Shown here in pieces: positions 16,064 to 24,917 of a stretch of DNA of 37,914 nucleotides (the stretch's first letter is position 1; each line of letters opens with the position of its first letter). The position numbers and the translations under genes were made by a program. The notes under the pieces were generated by a model that worked only from the letters and a program-made list of their open reading frames with translations, did no database searches and was not told the DNA's origin. This DNA comes from Rhodospirillaceae bacterium (lineage in GTDB: Bacteria; Pseudomonadota; Alphaproteobacteria; Rhodospirillales; Rhodospirillaceae), in the NCBI GenBank assembly GCA_019752235.1, contig JAIEMI010000303.1:1-37914 (forward strand), written 5' to 3'.

Positions 16064-18604
16064 TTAAGCGCTGGATTGGATCGGGTCGCGATAGGCCAGA
16101 AGCCGCAAGGCATTTACCACAACAAGAATCGTTGATCCTTCATGCAGCAGAACCGCCATCCCGATTTTGAGGCCAAAAACCGTCGCCGGAATCAGGAATA
16201 GGACCATGCCAAGGCTCACCCACAGATTTTGACGGATGATGCTGCGTGTGCCGCGGCTCAGTCCCACGGCAAAGGGAAGTGTGCGAAGATCGTCCGCCAT
16301 GAGCGCGACATCTGCGGTCTCCAAGGCGACATCAGAACCCGCCGCGCCCATCGCAATGCCGACGGTCGCGTTTGCCATCGCAGGCGCGTCATTGACGCCG
16401 TCGCCGACCATGGCGACGGGGCCGTGTTTCATAAGGCGCTGAATCGTGGCGACCTTATCTTCCGGCATCAAATTTCCGTATGTCTTGCCTACACCCACCT
16501 CGTTACCAACAGCTTCAGCGACGAGGTTGTTGTCACCCGTAAGCATGATGATGTCTTTCACGCCGAGCTTGCGAAGTGTTGCGAGGACCGACTTTGCTGC
16601 GTCACGTGGCTTGTCCATGAGGCCAATCGCACCCAGGTAGCGTTTGCCCTTTGTGACCAGCATCACCGTACGGCCTCGAAGCTCCAGCATATTGGCTGTA
16701 CTCTTCATTTCCGACGTGACGGCCTCGCGCAGGTTCTCACTGAATAGCGCGAGTTTGCCGACATAGACCTCCTCAGATCCAACCATCGCAGTAACGCCGC
16801 GGCCTGTGACTGCGCGGACGTTATCCGCTGTGGGTATCTGTACGGTCTTATCGAGTTGCTCAGTCCCATCGCGCACGACAGCGGCTGCAAGGGGGTGATC
16901 ACTCAACCGCTCAACGGAGATGGCGGCAGCCAGCAACTCCTGCGCCTCGACGCCCGTCGCGGGCACTACATCAACCACACGGGGTTTGCCTTCGGTCAAT
17001 GTGCCCGTTTTGTCGAACGCGATAGCCGTGAGTGAGCCGAGGTTTTCAAGAGGACCGCCACCTTTAACAAGCACGCCACCACGGGCTGCACGGGCGACGC
17101 CGGCCAAAACGGCACTCGGGGTGGCGATTGCGAGTGCGCACGGGCTTGCCGCCACAAGGACCGCTAAGGCCCGATAAAAGCTGTCACGGAAAGGCTCATC
17201 AATGATCGTCCAGGCGAACAGCAGAATGCCAACGAAAGCAAGGATGACAGGTACGAAGATTCGCTCAAACTTGTCGGTGAAGCGTTGTGTCGGGGACTTT
17301 TGCGCCTCGGCTTCACTCACCATCTTCACAACGCGGGACAGCGTGTTATCGGATGCCAGGCGCGCAACATAGATTTCGAGAGCGCCGGCACCATTGATGG
17401 TGCCTGCATAAACTCGGCTTTCGGCTGGCACTGCGTCAGGACGGGTTGCTGCGGCTTTGGCATCGCCCACGGCAACTTTATCGACAGGGATGCTCTCGCC
17501 CGTGATGGGCGCCTGGTCAACGCTACTGGCGCCTTTGAGAACAAAACCGTCCGCCGGAATGCGACCGTTTGGCCGAGCGATAACCGTGTCGCCTACCACT
17601 AATTCCTCGACCGAAACCTCAATCGGTTTGCCATCGCGAATGACCTCGGCCTTGCGCGGCGCGATCTGGCCCAATGCTTCAATCGCTTTCCGAGCCTTGC
17701 CCATGGCAAAGTTTTCGAGCGAATGGCCAATGCTGAAAAGAAAGAGAAGGAGAGCGCCTTCGGCCCATTCGCCTAAAACTGCTGCGCCGGCCGCAGCGAC
17801 CAACATCAATGAATCAATTTCCAGGCTTTTGCGCTGAAGATTTTCGATAGCCTCCCGGAGCGTGTAAAAGCCGCCGAAGAAATATGAGGCAACGTAGAGC
17901 GCAAGAGGAATCCAGGCGGGAGCAGCGAAGAATTGTTGCAGGACGTAGCCAAGCGCAACGCATACACCGCTCAGGATCGCAAAATACAACTCAGCGTTCT
18001 TGCCGAGCATGCCGCCGTGCGCGTGGTCGTGGCCGCGCTTGTCCTTGCCATTCTCACCGTGGCTATGTTGGTGGTCGTCGCTATCGCCGTGGTCATGCTT
18101 CTCACGGCTGGGGTGATGTGTATGGCCCTCAAGAGCGAGCGTCTCTGCCTCACTCACGGTGACATTAAGTTTAGCGAGGGCGTCCCGGATAGCCCGCTCC
18201 GTAATCTGGCTTCTATCAAACTCGATACGAATGACGCCGCTGAGAGCCGCATCCGCTTGAAGAACCCCCGGCAGGCCGGCCAGGCTGTCAGCGATCGTAC
18301 GTACCCGTCTTTGATGGCGCAGGCCATCGACATGCCAAAGAATGTGGCCGAAGCGTTGGCTAATCTGCGCTCCGGTACTATGCACAATCTCACGCAGGCG
18401 CGAGAGTTGGATTTTGTTGGGGTCATAGTGGACACAAAGTTTGGCGGGCTCATTGGCCGATGCTGCAATGACGTGGACACGGTCCACGCCGGGGCGGCCG
18501 TTCAGATCATTCAGGAGACGTCCGACACAAGCGTCCGCCTCGTCCGGCGCATTGGGCAGGATTAACGGAAGGTTGAGCTGCAAACGGGGGGTGTCGGTGC
18601 TCAC
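16064..18604 (-). CDS. P1B-4-type heavy-metal P-type ATPase (Co/Zn/Cd class)
   Basis: An 846-aa inner-membrane metal exporter. Two N-terminal ferredoxin-like HMA-type domains (about 1-80 and 85-155) lack CxxC. A His-rich linker follows (HDHGDSDDHQHSHGE). Catalytic motifs are present: ITGESIPV (actuator), [10 protein letters not shown] (phosphorylation), SDHPLAA (HP motif) and [12 protein letters not shown]. The membrane metal motif is SPC (AASPCALAIATPSAVL) instead of CPC, and the last helix pair has LHEGSTILVVVN. SPC plus HEG(S/G)T defines the P1B-4 group. The start is GTG 18602-18604, with AAGGA 8 nt upstream. It is in an operon between a lipoprotein and a CDF-like gene. Confidence 0.92.
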   Translation of the reverse strand: MSTDTPRLQLNLPLILPNAPDEADACVGRLLNDLNGRPGVDRVHVIAASANEPAKLCVHYDPNKIQLSRLREIVHSTGAQISQRFGHILWHVDGLRHQRRVRTIADSLAGLPGVLQADAALSGVIRIEFDRSQITERAIRDALAKLNVTVSEAETLALEGHTHHPSREKHDHGDSDDHQHSHGENGKDKRGHDHAHGGMLGKNAELYFAILSGVCVALGYVLQQFFAAPAWIPLALYVASYFFGGFYTLREAIENLQRKSLEIDSLMLVAAAGAAVLGEWAEGALLLFLFSIGHSLENFAMGKARKAIEALGQIAPRKAEVIRDGKPIEVSVEELVVGDTVIARPNGRIPADGFVLKGASSVDQAPITGESIPVDKVAVGDAKAAATRPDAVPAESRVYAGTINGAGALEIYVARLASDNTLSRVVKMVSEAEAQKSPTQRFTDKFERIFVPVILAFVGILLFAWTIIDEPFRDSFYRALAVLVAASPCALAIATPSAVLAGVARAARGGVLVKGGGPLENLGSLTAIAFDKTGTLTEGKPRVVDVVPATGVEAQELLAAAISVERLSDHPLAAAVVRDGTEQLDKTVQIPTADNVRAVTGRGVTAMVGSEEVYVGKLALFSENLREAVTSEMKSTANMLELRGRTVMLVTKGKRYLGAIGLMDKPRDAAKSVLATLRKLGVKDIIMLTGDNNLVAEAVGNEVGVGKTYGNLMPEDKVATIQRLMKHGPVAMVGDGVNDAPAMANATVGIAMGAAGSDVALETADVALMADDLRTLPFAVGLSRGTRSIIRQNLWVSLGMVLFLIPATVFGLKIGMAVLLHEGSTILVVVNALRLLAYRDPIQSSA

Positions 18605-18664
18605 GGAATCAATCCTTACAAACAGCGTTTTGGCCAGGTATTCGAGCCTGAAAAGGCATGCGTC

Positions 18665-19207
18665 CTAATAGTGAGAATTGAGCGGGTTACCTGGTTGTCG
18701 GCGTCCGCGCAAACTGGCGGCAGGACTTCGCCAGAAACGCGGCATAGCCGACGAAAATTCGGCAACCGCCTGCTCGACACTACTGTCGACGTCGTTCTGG
18801 GTTGGCTCGGAAATGTCAGATTGCGTCCGCGTTATCGAAATCACGGTCGCCAGGGCGTGACTAAAACGAGGCCGAATATCTGACGCAACTTCTCGGGTGT
18901 ATGGGGCTAAGCGCTGCGCATTGATACAAACCCTCCATTTGGCCTCGCGCAGGCTGGCTTCTTCACTATTACTAGCGACCGCCGCACGATACTCCGCCAC
19001 GCTTCGTTCGAAGTGCTTCCTCTGGGTGTATGGATCTCGGAACGTCCCTACCTGCCGGTTGACAGATGTGACGGGAGGATTTCCACAGGGATTTGGCGAG
19101 TTGGCACATGCACTCGCGACAAACACTAAGCCAACAACTAAGACGACGCCGGTACGTCGTGCAATTCTGCTTGTGCGCTTCTCTCGCTCGATCTGTTTTT
19201 CTAACAT
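18665..19207 (-). CDS. Predicted lipoprotein of unknown function
   Basis: A 180-aa protein that starts MLEKQIEREKRTSRIARRTG, then a hydrophobic stretch VVLVVGLVFVASAC, with ASAC as a plausible lipobox, then SPNPCGNPP. The remainder is helical and charged (KHFERSVAEYRAAVASNSEE, then SLREAKWRVC). The C-terminus is Arg/Pro rich. The ribosome-binding site AAAGGAA lies 7 nt before the ATG. It ends 60 bp before the P1B-4 ATPase start, so it probably leads that operon. No family was recognised. Confidence 0.6.
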   Translation of the reverse strand: MLEKQIEREKRTSRIARRTGVVLVVGLVFVASACANSPNPCGNPPVTSVNRQVGTFRDPYTQRKHFERSVAEYRAAVASNSEEASLREAKWRVCINAQRLAPYTREVASDIRPRFSHALATVISITRTQSDISEPTQNDVDSSVEQAVAEFSSAMPRFWRSPAASLRGRRQPGNPLNSHY

Positions 19208-19289
19208 TTGCAGTTTCCTTTCTGGCCCGAGAAATCAGCGTTGTCTCTCTCTCAATGCCGGTGTTGCACAGCACTAATCGGAAAAGCAG

Positions 19290-19353
19290 GCGGAGGTTCC
19301 AGAGACTTGGCCGGGGTGAGCCAAGGCTTGGGGGCGCTCTCCGAAACCTCCGC
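19290..19353 (-). terminator. Large nested hairpin after the czc operon (terminator or structured RNA)
   Basis: An outer stem GCGGAGGTT (19290-19298) pairs perfectly with AACCTCCGC (19345-19353). Inside it AGAG (19301) pairs with CTCT (19337), and CTTGGC (19306-19311) with GCCAAG (19320-19325). On the minus strand it follows the PII-like stop by about 50 nt and is followed by CTGCTTTTCC. The likely role is terminator of the czc operon. It also lies 83-146 bp upstream of the lipoprotein start, so a 5' regulatory RNA is possible. Confidence 0.5.
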
Positions 19354-19406
19354 GTTTGTCCGCACTTCTGGCGGACGAAGTATCGTTGTGGCAACGCCGC
19401 CACGTC

Positions 19407-19751
19407 TTAGGGCTTAGCCGCGGGTGGACCGTCCGTGCCACCGTCGATGGGCAATACTTGCTCAACCGGACTGACATAAATCCAGCCGGAGATTTGAGTT
19501 CCGACATGTCCGGTCTTGCGAATGATTTGCGCGACTTCGCTCACCTTCTCGTCGGCGACAACGAGCGACAACCGCGCCTCGGATATCACCAATGCCGTAG
19601 AGTCGCGGGAGAAGTCGCTTTCATCCTCCGTGATCGGCTTCAACATGCCTTTCACATCTTGAAGGGTGATGTTGTCGTAACCCGCCTCGGCAAGAGCTTG
19701 CACAACCTTCGGCGTCCGAACGTGATGCAGAAACGCTTTCACCAGTTTCAT
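19407..19751 (-). CDS. PII-like signalling protein linked to RND metal efflux
   Basis: A 114-aa ferredoxin-like protein of the GlnB/PII superfamily. The N-terminus KLVKAFLHHVRTPKVVQALA and the C-terminal TGHVGTQISGWIYVSPVEQV align with PII beta-1/alpha-1 and the TGxxGDGKIFV strand, but the T-loop region is short and unlike true GlnB. Such PII-like proteins occur beside HME-RND pumps and are thought to bind metals or nucleotides and tune efflux. AAGGAG lies 6 nt before the ATG. It is the last gene of the czc operon, 3 bp after a small unknown ORF. Confidence 0.75.
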   Translation of the reverse strand: MKLVKAFLHHVRTPKVVQALAEAGYDNITLQDVKGMLKPITEDESDFSRDSTALVISEARLSLVVADEKVSEVAQIIRKTGHVGTQISGWIYVSPVEQVLPIDGGTDGPPAAKP

Positions 19752-19754
19752 GAG

Positions 19755-19997
19755 TCACTCCTTGATATACAGATCGACTACCGCCGCCGTGGCGCGGTAG
19801 TCAGCCCACAAGCGCGGTCGCATTGCTAGATTCCAGAGGCGCCGTCTGTACGGTGCTGGCTTCGGGTTGGCGCCGGCAAGCCATTCGAGCTGCGGGCAAC
19901 CACCGGGCGGTACTCCGTCACGCTTTTCGAAGATCAGAGCAACAGGTGTACATCGCGAAACGCTGATTCGCTCTCGCTCCGTTTTTTCCTGCGACAT
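19755..19997 (-). CDS. Small hypothetical protein (80 aa) in the czc operon
   Basis: It begins MSQEKTERERISVSRCTPVA, continues LIFEKRDGVPPGGCPQLEWL and ends AVVDLYIKE. Soluble, basic, with two cysteines; no domain recognised. AGGGAT lies about 8 nt before the ATG. Its TGA is 3 nt from the ATG of the PII-like gene, so the two are probably translated together. It may work with the PII-like protein; this is inference from position only. Confidence 0.5.
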   Translation of the reverse strand: MSQEKTERERISVSRCTPVALIFEKRDGVPPGGCPQLEWLAGANPKPAPYRRRLWNLAMRPRLWADYRATAAVVDLYIKE

Positions 19998-20048
19998 AGA
20001 AGTATCCCTAATCTGCTCCAGAAAATGGCATCCTGAATTTGACGATCT

Positions 20049-20774
20049 TCACTTCTTACGGGGGTCGGCCTGCGGACAATCGGACGGCATGGACGCGATC
20101 AAATCTCGCGTGCGTTGATAGGCGTCTGTACTGAGAAGCCGGACGTACTCCGACTTCTTTCCAATCAGCGAATAGACAGAGATAATTGATTTGCCGTCGG
20201 CACCTAGAAAGACGACGCCGTGAAGCATTTTCCCGTCGTTGCGAGCAAGCGTAATGGCATGAATCGCGGCAATAGAACTGGGATGGAAATGCCCTCTGAG
20301 CCCAGATCGTTCCGTCTCGATCTGCACCTCTCCGTTACTGGACGTAACTTTCGTGCCGATCGGACCAGAAAATTCCACAATGTTATCGTTAGGGAGAGGA
20401 ATAGCGACGATCGGTCTGTCCCATCCCGCTAACGATTCCCATACTTTTGCAAACGCTTGGCCATCGGAGGTGCCGACACTCTGGCTTGGAGGCAGCCCGG
20501 TAATGACTGTTTCTTCAGGCACCCCCAGCATCTTTCCAATTACGAACGGGGGCGCCCCCGGCTGTCGAATGTAAGCCTCCCGTATCTCCGTGGTCTGCTC
20601 GGGCGTCGCGCAAAGCGATGTTGCTGCTTTCGTCACGTCAGTAAACGCAACGAGGGAAGTTACTGCGATCAAAGAGCTCCAAGAAATCCTCGACAACATC
20701 GGACGCCAAGCCTTGGACGCAAGCGCGTCATCGTAGCGCCGCCTCCTAAGCCTGGATGTCCGATTTTCCCTCAC
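20049..20774 (-). CDS. Exported HutX/ChuX-like haem-binding-fold protein in the czc operon
   Basis: A 241-aa protein. The C-terminal about 160 residues follow the HutX/ChuX pattern: LGVPEETVITGLPPSQSV, FAKVWESLAGWDRPIVAIP, GHFHPSSIAAIHAITLA and GVVFLGADGKSIISVYSL. Classical HutX proteins are cytosolic haem-utilisation factors; this one has a signal-peptide-like segment (MLSRISWSSLIAVTSLVAFT), so it is probably periplasmic. The GTG start (20774) overlaps the czcA stop by 4 nt (GTGA); an internal ATG at 20699 begins the signal peptide and may be the true start. In this operon it may bind metal, haem or a related ligand in the periplasm. Confidence 0.62.
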   Translation of the reverse strand: MRENRTSRLRRRRYDDALASKAWRPMLSRISWSSLIAVTSLVAFTDVTKAATSLCATPEQTTEIREAYIRQPGAPPFVIGKMLGVPEETVITGLPPSQSVGTSDGQAFAKVWESLAGWDRPIVAIPLPNDNIVEFSGPIGTKVTSSNGEVQIETERSGLRGHFHPSSIAAIHAITLARNDGKMLHGVVFLGADGKSIISVYSLIGKKSEYVRLLSTDAYQRTRDLIASMPSDCPQADPRKK

Positions 20775-23700
20775 GAGAGCGACCCCTGCGGCTGGGTCGC
20801 GCCTGCGCCGCTCTCAGCTTTAGTGCGGTAAGCCATCCGGTACAGACCTGGAAGGACCAACAGCGTCAGCAGGGTTGAGGAGATGATGCCGCCGATCACG
20901 ACCGTCGCGAGGGGCCGTTGCACCTCAGCGCCGGTCCCGATGTTAAGCGCCATCGGAAGAAACCCAAGCGCCGCGACCAACGCCACCATGAGGATAGGAC
21001 GCAACCTCATCATCGCACCCGCGCGGATCGCATCCTCCACCGCATCGCCTTGAGCCAAGCGTTCACGGAATGCCGAAACCATCATCACACCTGTCAGGAC
21101 CGCGACTCCCGAAAGGGTGATAAAGCCGACTCCTGCCGTGATTGAGAGCGGTATCCCGCGCAGCACCAGCGATATGACGCCGCCCGTTAAAGCCAACGGG
21201 ACGCCACTGAATACCAGCGCCGCGTCCTTCGCCGAGCCGAAGGTCATCATCAGAAGGGCGAAGATCATCGCCAAGGTGACTGGCACCAGCAGGGTCAAAC
21301 GTTGAGTGGCCGATTGAAGTTGCTCAAACGTGCCGCCGTAGCTCACCCAATAGCCGGTCGGGAGTTTGATTTTCTCATCGATCTTTTGGCGGACTTCAGT
21401 CACAAAACCGCCCAGGTCGCGGCCCCGCACGTTCGACGACACCACAAGACGCCGTTTGCCGTTTTCGCGGCTGATCTGGTTTGGACCCGGCGCAATCTTT
21501 AAGCTCGCGACCTCGCCCAGGGGCACGAAGCCACCCTGAACCAACGGTATAGGAAGGCGTTCGAGCGTCCTCAGATCGGAACGCATATCTTCGGGAAGAC
21601 GCACCACGAGCGCAAAGCGGCGGTCGCCCTCGAAGATTTGGCCCGCTTCCTCACCGCCGGTGGCGGCGGAAAGAACATCCTGGACGTTAGAGATATTGAG
21701 GCCCAAGCGATATAGCGCCGCACGGTTGGGCTCGATCGAAAGGACTGGCAGGCCGGCTACCTGTTCGACCTTAACGCCATCCGCTCCGGGTACGGTATTC
21801 AGAACGGCCGCGATCGCATTCCCAGTTGCGAGCAACTGTTCGAGATCGTCACCATAGATCTTGATCCCAAGGTCCGAACGCACGCCGGAGATCAGTTCAT
21901 TGAATCGAAGCTGAATGGGTTGGCTGATTTCAAAGGCATTACCGGGTAGGTTTTCCAAACGCTCTTCAATGTCCTTAGCAACATCCGCCTTGGATTTGTT
22001 CGGGTCCGGCCAGTCCTTCTTGTCCTTCAGCATGACATAGCCGTCCGAAATACTGGGCGGCATGGGATCAGTTGCAACTTCAGCAGTTCCGACGCGCGAG
22101 AAGTAGGTTTTTACTTCCGGCACTTCCATGACCGCCTTTTCAAGCTGAAATTGCATGTCGAGGGACTGCGTCAGGCTGGTGCCGGGGATGCGTAGGGCTT
22201 GAACGGCCAAGTCGCCCTCATCCAGTTGCGGTATGAATTCTGAGCCCATCCGGGAGGCGATAAAACCACACAGCACCACGAACACTACCGCACCCGCCAC
22301 AAACAGAACACGCAACCGCAGCGCCGATTCAAGCACCGGTGCGTAGATGCTCTTGGCGGTCCGCACGATGAGATTGTCCTTCTCATCTATCTTTTTTGTG
22401 AGCAGAAGTGCCACAGCGGCCGGGACAAAGGTCAGTGAGAGGATCAAAGCCGCAACCAGCGCCATGATGACCGTGATCGCCATCGGTTGGAACATTTTGC
22501 CTTCCACACCCGTGAGGGCGAGGATCGGCAAGTTCACGAGGATCACGACCAACACACTGACCAAGCTGGGCGTAAACACTTCTCGGGTTGCTGCGAAGAC
22601 TGTCTGGAGACGCTCATCGAGAGACAAGAGGCGTCCCATGCGATGTTGGCGTGTAGCCAGCGCGAGAATGCAGTTTTCGACGATAATCACAGCTCCGTCG
22701 ACAATTAGGCCGAAATCCAGCGCACCGAGACTCATGAGGTTTGCGCTTACTTTCGTCTCGACCATTGCGGTCATGAGCATCAACATGCTCAAGGGGATCA
22801 CCGCCGCAGCCAGAAGCGCGGCTCTGACGTTTCCCAGCATCAATAAGAGGACGACAACAACAAGGATCGCGCCTTCCACAAGATTTTTCTGGACGGTCGC
22901 GATTGTCTTTTCCACCAAGACGGTGCGGTCGTAGACGGCCTCTGCGGTTATGCCTTCAGGCAAAGTCTTGTTAATTTCTATGAGCTTTGCCGATACCGCG
23001 CCTGATACTGTCCGGCTATTGCCGCCGAGAAGCATCACCGCTGTTCCCAGGACGGTTTCTTCACCGTCGCGTGTTGCCGCGCCCGTGCGAAGCTGCTTGC
23101 CGTACGCCACTTCGGCGACGTCGCGGACGGTAATGGGAACTCCGCCTCGGTGCGTAACGATGATCCGTTCAATCGCCGGCATGTCTGTGACCTGGCCCGG
23201 CGAACGGATCAGATATTGTTCACCGTTCCGTTCTATATAGCCCGCGCCGATGTTGGCGTTGTTCTTCTCTATCGCCTTAACGATGTCGTCAAAGCTCAAG
23301 CCATAGGACAGTAGGCGCCCCGGATCGGGCGTGACGTGAAACTGCTTTTCGAAGCCGCCAATCGTGTTGACTTCCGTTACGCCCGGCACCTGGCGCAACT
23401 GGGGACGGATGACCCAATCCTGCAGCGTCCGGAGCGCGGTGGCGTCGTATTTGCTGCCGTCAGGCTGCCGCGCCTTTTCGTCGGCATGGACGGTGTACAG
23501 GAAGATTTCACCAAGACCCGTAGCGATCGGTCCCATTTCCGGCTCGACGCCACCCGGCAACTGACTCTTGGCCTGTTGAAGACGTTCGTTGATGAGGTTC
23601 CGCGCGAAGAATATGTCTGTCCCGTCGGCAAAGACGACGGTCACCTGAGACAGGCCGTATCGCGAGAGAGAGCGGATGTACTCGACGGCGGGCAAACCCG

Positions 23701-23920
23701 AAATCGCAGTCTCAACGAGGTAGGTAATGCGTTGCTCGACCTCAAGCGGGGAATAGCCCGCCGCTGACGTGTTGATTTGGACCTGAACATTCGTGATGTC
23801 CGGCACCGCATCAATAGGCAGGCGGTTATAGCTCCACATTCCGGCGGCGGCCGCACCGAGCACGAGGAACATTATGATCCAACGCCGGGCAATCGAGAAT
23901 TTTAAGAGGGCATCAATCAT
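20771..23920 (-). CDS. czcA: HME-RND heavy-metal efflux pump subunit CzcA
   Basis: A 1049-aa inner-membrane proton/metal antiporter of the tripartite CzcCBA complex. It has the RND layout: TM1 (WIIMFLVLGAAAAGM), a large periplasmic loop (about 35-335), TM2-6, a second loop and TM7-12. TM4 carries DFGLIVDGAVIIVEN, with the D, D and E needed for proton transfer in CzcA; CusA-type Cu/Ag pumps differ here. Divalent ions (Co, Zn, Cd, Ni) are therefore the likely substrates. AAGGAAG precedes ATG 23918-23920. It lies 49 bp after czcB and overlaps the HutX-like gene. Confidence 0.95.
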   Translation of the reverse strand: MIDALLKFSIARRWIIMFLVLGAAAAGMWSYNRLPIDAVPDITNVQVQINTSAAGYSPLEVEQRITYLVETAISGLPAVEYIRSLSRYGLSQVTVVFADGTDIFFARNLINERLQQAKSQLPGGVEPEMGPIATGLGEIFLYTVHADEKARQPDGSKYDATALRTLQDWVIRPQLRQVPGVTEVNTIGGFEKQFHVTPDPGRLLSYGLSFDDIVKAIEKNNANIGAGYIERNGEQYLIRSPGQVTDMPAIERIIVTHRGGVPITVRDVAEVAYGKQLRTGAATRDGEETVLGTAVMLLGGNSRTVSGAVSAKLIEINKTLPEGITAEAVYDRTVLVEKTIATVQKNLVEGAILVVVVLLLMLGNVRAALLAAAVIPLSMLMLMTAMVETKVSANLMSLGALDFGLIVDGAVIIVENCILALATRQHRMGRLLSLDERLQTVFAATREVFTPSLVSVLVVILVNLPILALTGVEGKMFQPMAITVIMALVAALILSLTFVPAAVALLLTKKIDEKDNLIVRTAKSIYAPVLESALRLRVLFVAGAVVFVVLCGFIASRMGSEFIPQLDEGDLAVQALRIPGTSLTQSLDMQFQLEKAVMEVPEVKTYFSRVGTAEVATDPMPPSISDGYVMLKDKKDWPDPNKSKADVAKDIEERLENLPGNAFEISQPIQLRFNELISGVRSDLGIKIYGDDLEQLLATGNAIAAVLNTVPGADGVKVEQVAGLPVLSIEPNRAALYRLGLNISNVQDVLSAATGGEEAGQIFEGDRRFALVVRLPEDMRSDLRTLERLPIPLVQGGFVPLGEVASLKIAPGPNQISRENGKRRLVVSSNVRGRDLGGFVTEVRQKIDEKIKLPTGYWVSYGGTFEQLQSATQRLTLLVPVTLAMIFALLMMTFGSAKDAALVFSGVPLALTGGVISLVLRGIPLSITAGVGFITLSGVAVLTGVMMVSAFRERLAQGDAVEDAIRAGAMMRLRPILMVALVAALGFLPMALNIGTGAEVQRPLATVVIGGIISSTLLTLLVLPGLYRMAYRTKAESGAGATQPQGSLS

Positions 23921-23969
23921 GGCTGTACTTCCTTAAGCGAGGGAATCGCAAAGTGAGAGGATGCGGCAC

Positions 23970-24917
23970 CTAGTCCTCGTGGGCCGCTTCGCCTTTGCCC
24001 ATCTCCGCTTTCAAAACGAAACTATTCGTGGTCGCGTAGCTTTCGCCGGTTTTGAGGCCTTCAAGAACTTCGCTATTCTCGCCATCGCTGCGGCCAAGTT
24101 TGATTGTTCGTGGCTCAAAGCCTTTTTCGGTGCGCACGAAGATCGTATCCGCATCGTTCAGGTTCTGAATGGCGGCCGACTTGATAGCGACGGCCACGGA
24201 GGTTTCGCCGAGGATCACCTCCGCCGTGACATACAGGCCAGGCGCCCACTGACTGTCCTTGTTATCGAGAAGGACACGAGCGTTGCGCGTCTGACTCGCG
24301 GATGTACCGACCGGTGCAACGTAAATAATCACACCGTCACCCGAGGTGCCGGAGTCCGCAGTTCTGATCCGGACGGTCTGGCCGCTCCGCACTTTTGCAG
24401 CGTCGCGCGGGAAGAGCGACATTTCCACCCACACACCCGACAAGTCGGCGACCGTGAATAAAACCTTATCCCCACTTTGCTCGCCCGGATTTGCGTTCCG
24501 TGCTGTCACGACGCCCGCGAGCGGGGCGGTGAGTGAGTATGCTTGAAGGCTCTCGTTGCTTTCGATGACCGCAAGGGTTTCGCCTTGCTTCACCGGGTCG
24601 CCGATCTTCTTGGCGACACTCCGGATAGTGCCGGGAAAGCGCGCAGCGACGTCGCGCATGCGCTCTGCGTTCGGCGCGACCGTGCCGTAAAGAGGCAGAA
24701 TCTCGCGCACGACCGCTGGTCCGGCGGTCTCAACGACAATTCCGCCTTTGGAAATCTTCTCGGCTGTAAGTTCGATGCCGTGGTTTTCTTCTTCATGATG
24801 CTCTTCCTTGGTAGCGACGGCGGAAGGCGATGGTCCCTTTTTCCCGCCAACCACGGTAAAACCGATGCCAGCGGCGACGGCGAGGACGATTGCTCCGACG
24901 ATAAGATTCCGGTTCAT
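23970..24917 (-). CDS. czcB: Periplasmic adaptor (membrane fusion) subunit CzcB
   Basis: A 315-aa adaptor linking CzcA to the outer-membrane channel. An N-terminal membrane anchor (MNRNLIVGAIVLAVAAGIGF) is followed by a His/Glu-rich segment (KEEHHEEENHGIEL) that may bind metal. The lipoyl/barrel-sandwich halves are visible as GTIRSVAKKIGDPVKQGETL and YSLTAPLAGVVTARNANPGE, followed by a beta-barrel domain. The alpha-hairpin between the lipoyl halves is nearly absent, as in compact adaptors. The start overlaps the czcC stop (ATGA), indicating coupled translation. Confidence 0.92.
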   Translation of the reverse strand: MNRNLIVGAIVLAVAAGIGFTVVGGKKGPSPSAVATKEEHHEEENHGIELTAEKISKGGIVVETAGPAVVREILPLYGTVAPNAERMRDVAARFPGTIRSVAKKIGDPVKQGETLAVIESNESLQAYSLTAPLAGVVTARNANPGEQSGDKVLFTVADLSGVWVEMSLFPRDAAKVRSGQTVRIRTADSGTSGDGVIIYVAPVGTSASQTRNARVLLDNKDSQWAPGLYVTAEVILGETSVAVAIKSAAIQNLNDADTIFVRTEKGFEPRTIKLGRSDGENSEVLEGLKTGESYATTNSFVLKAEMGKGEAAHED

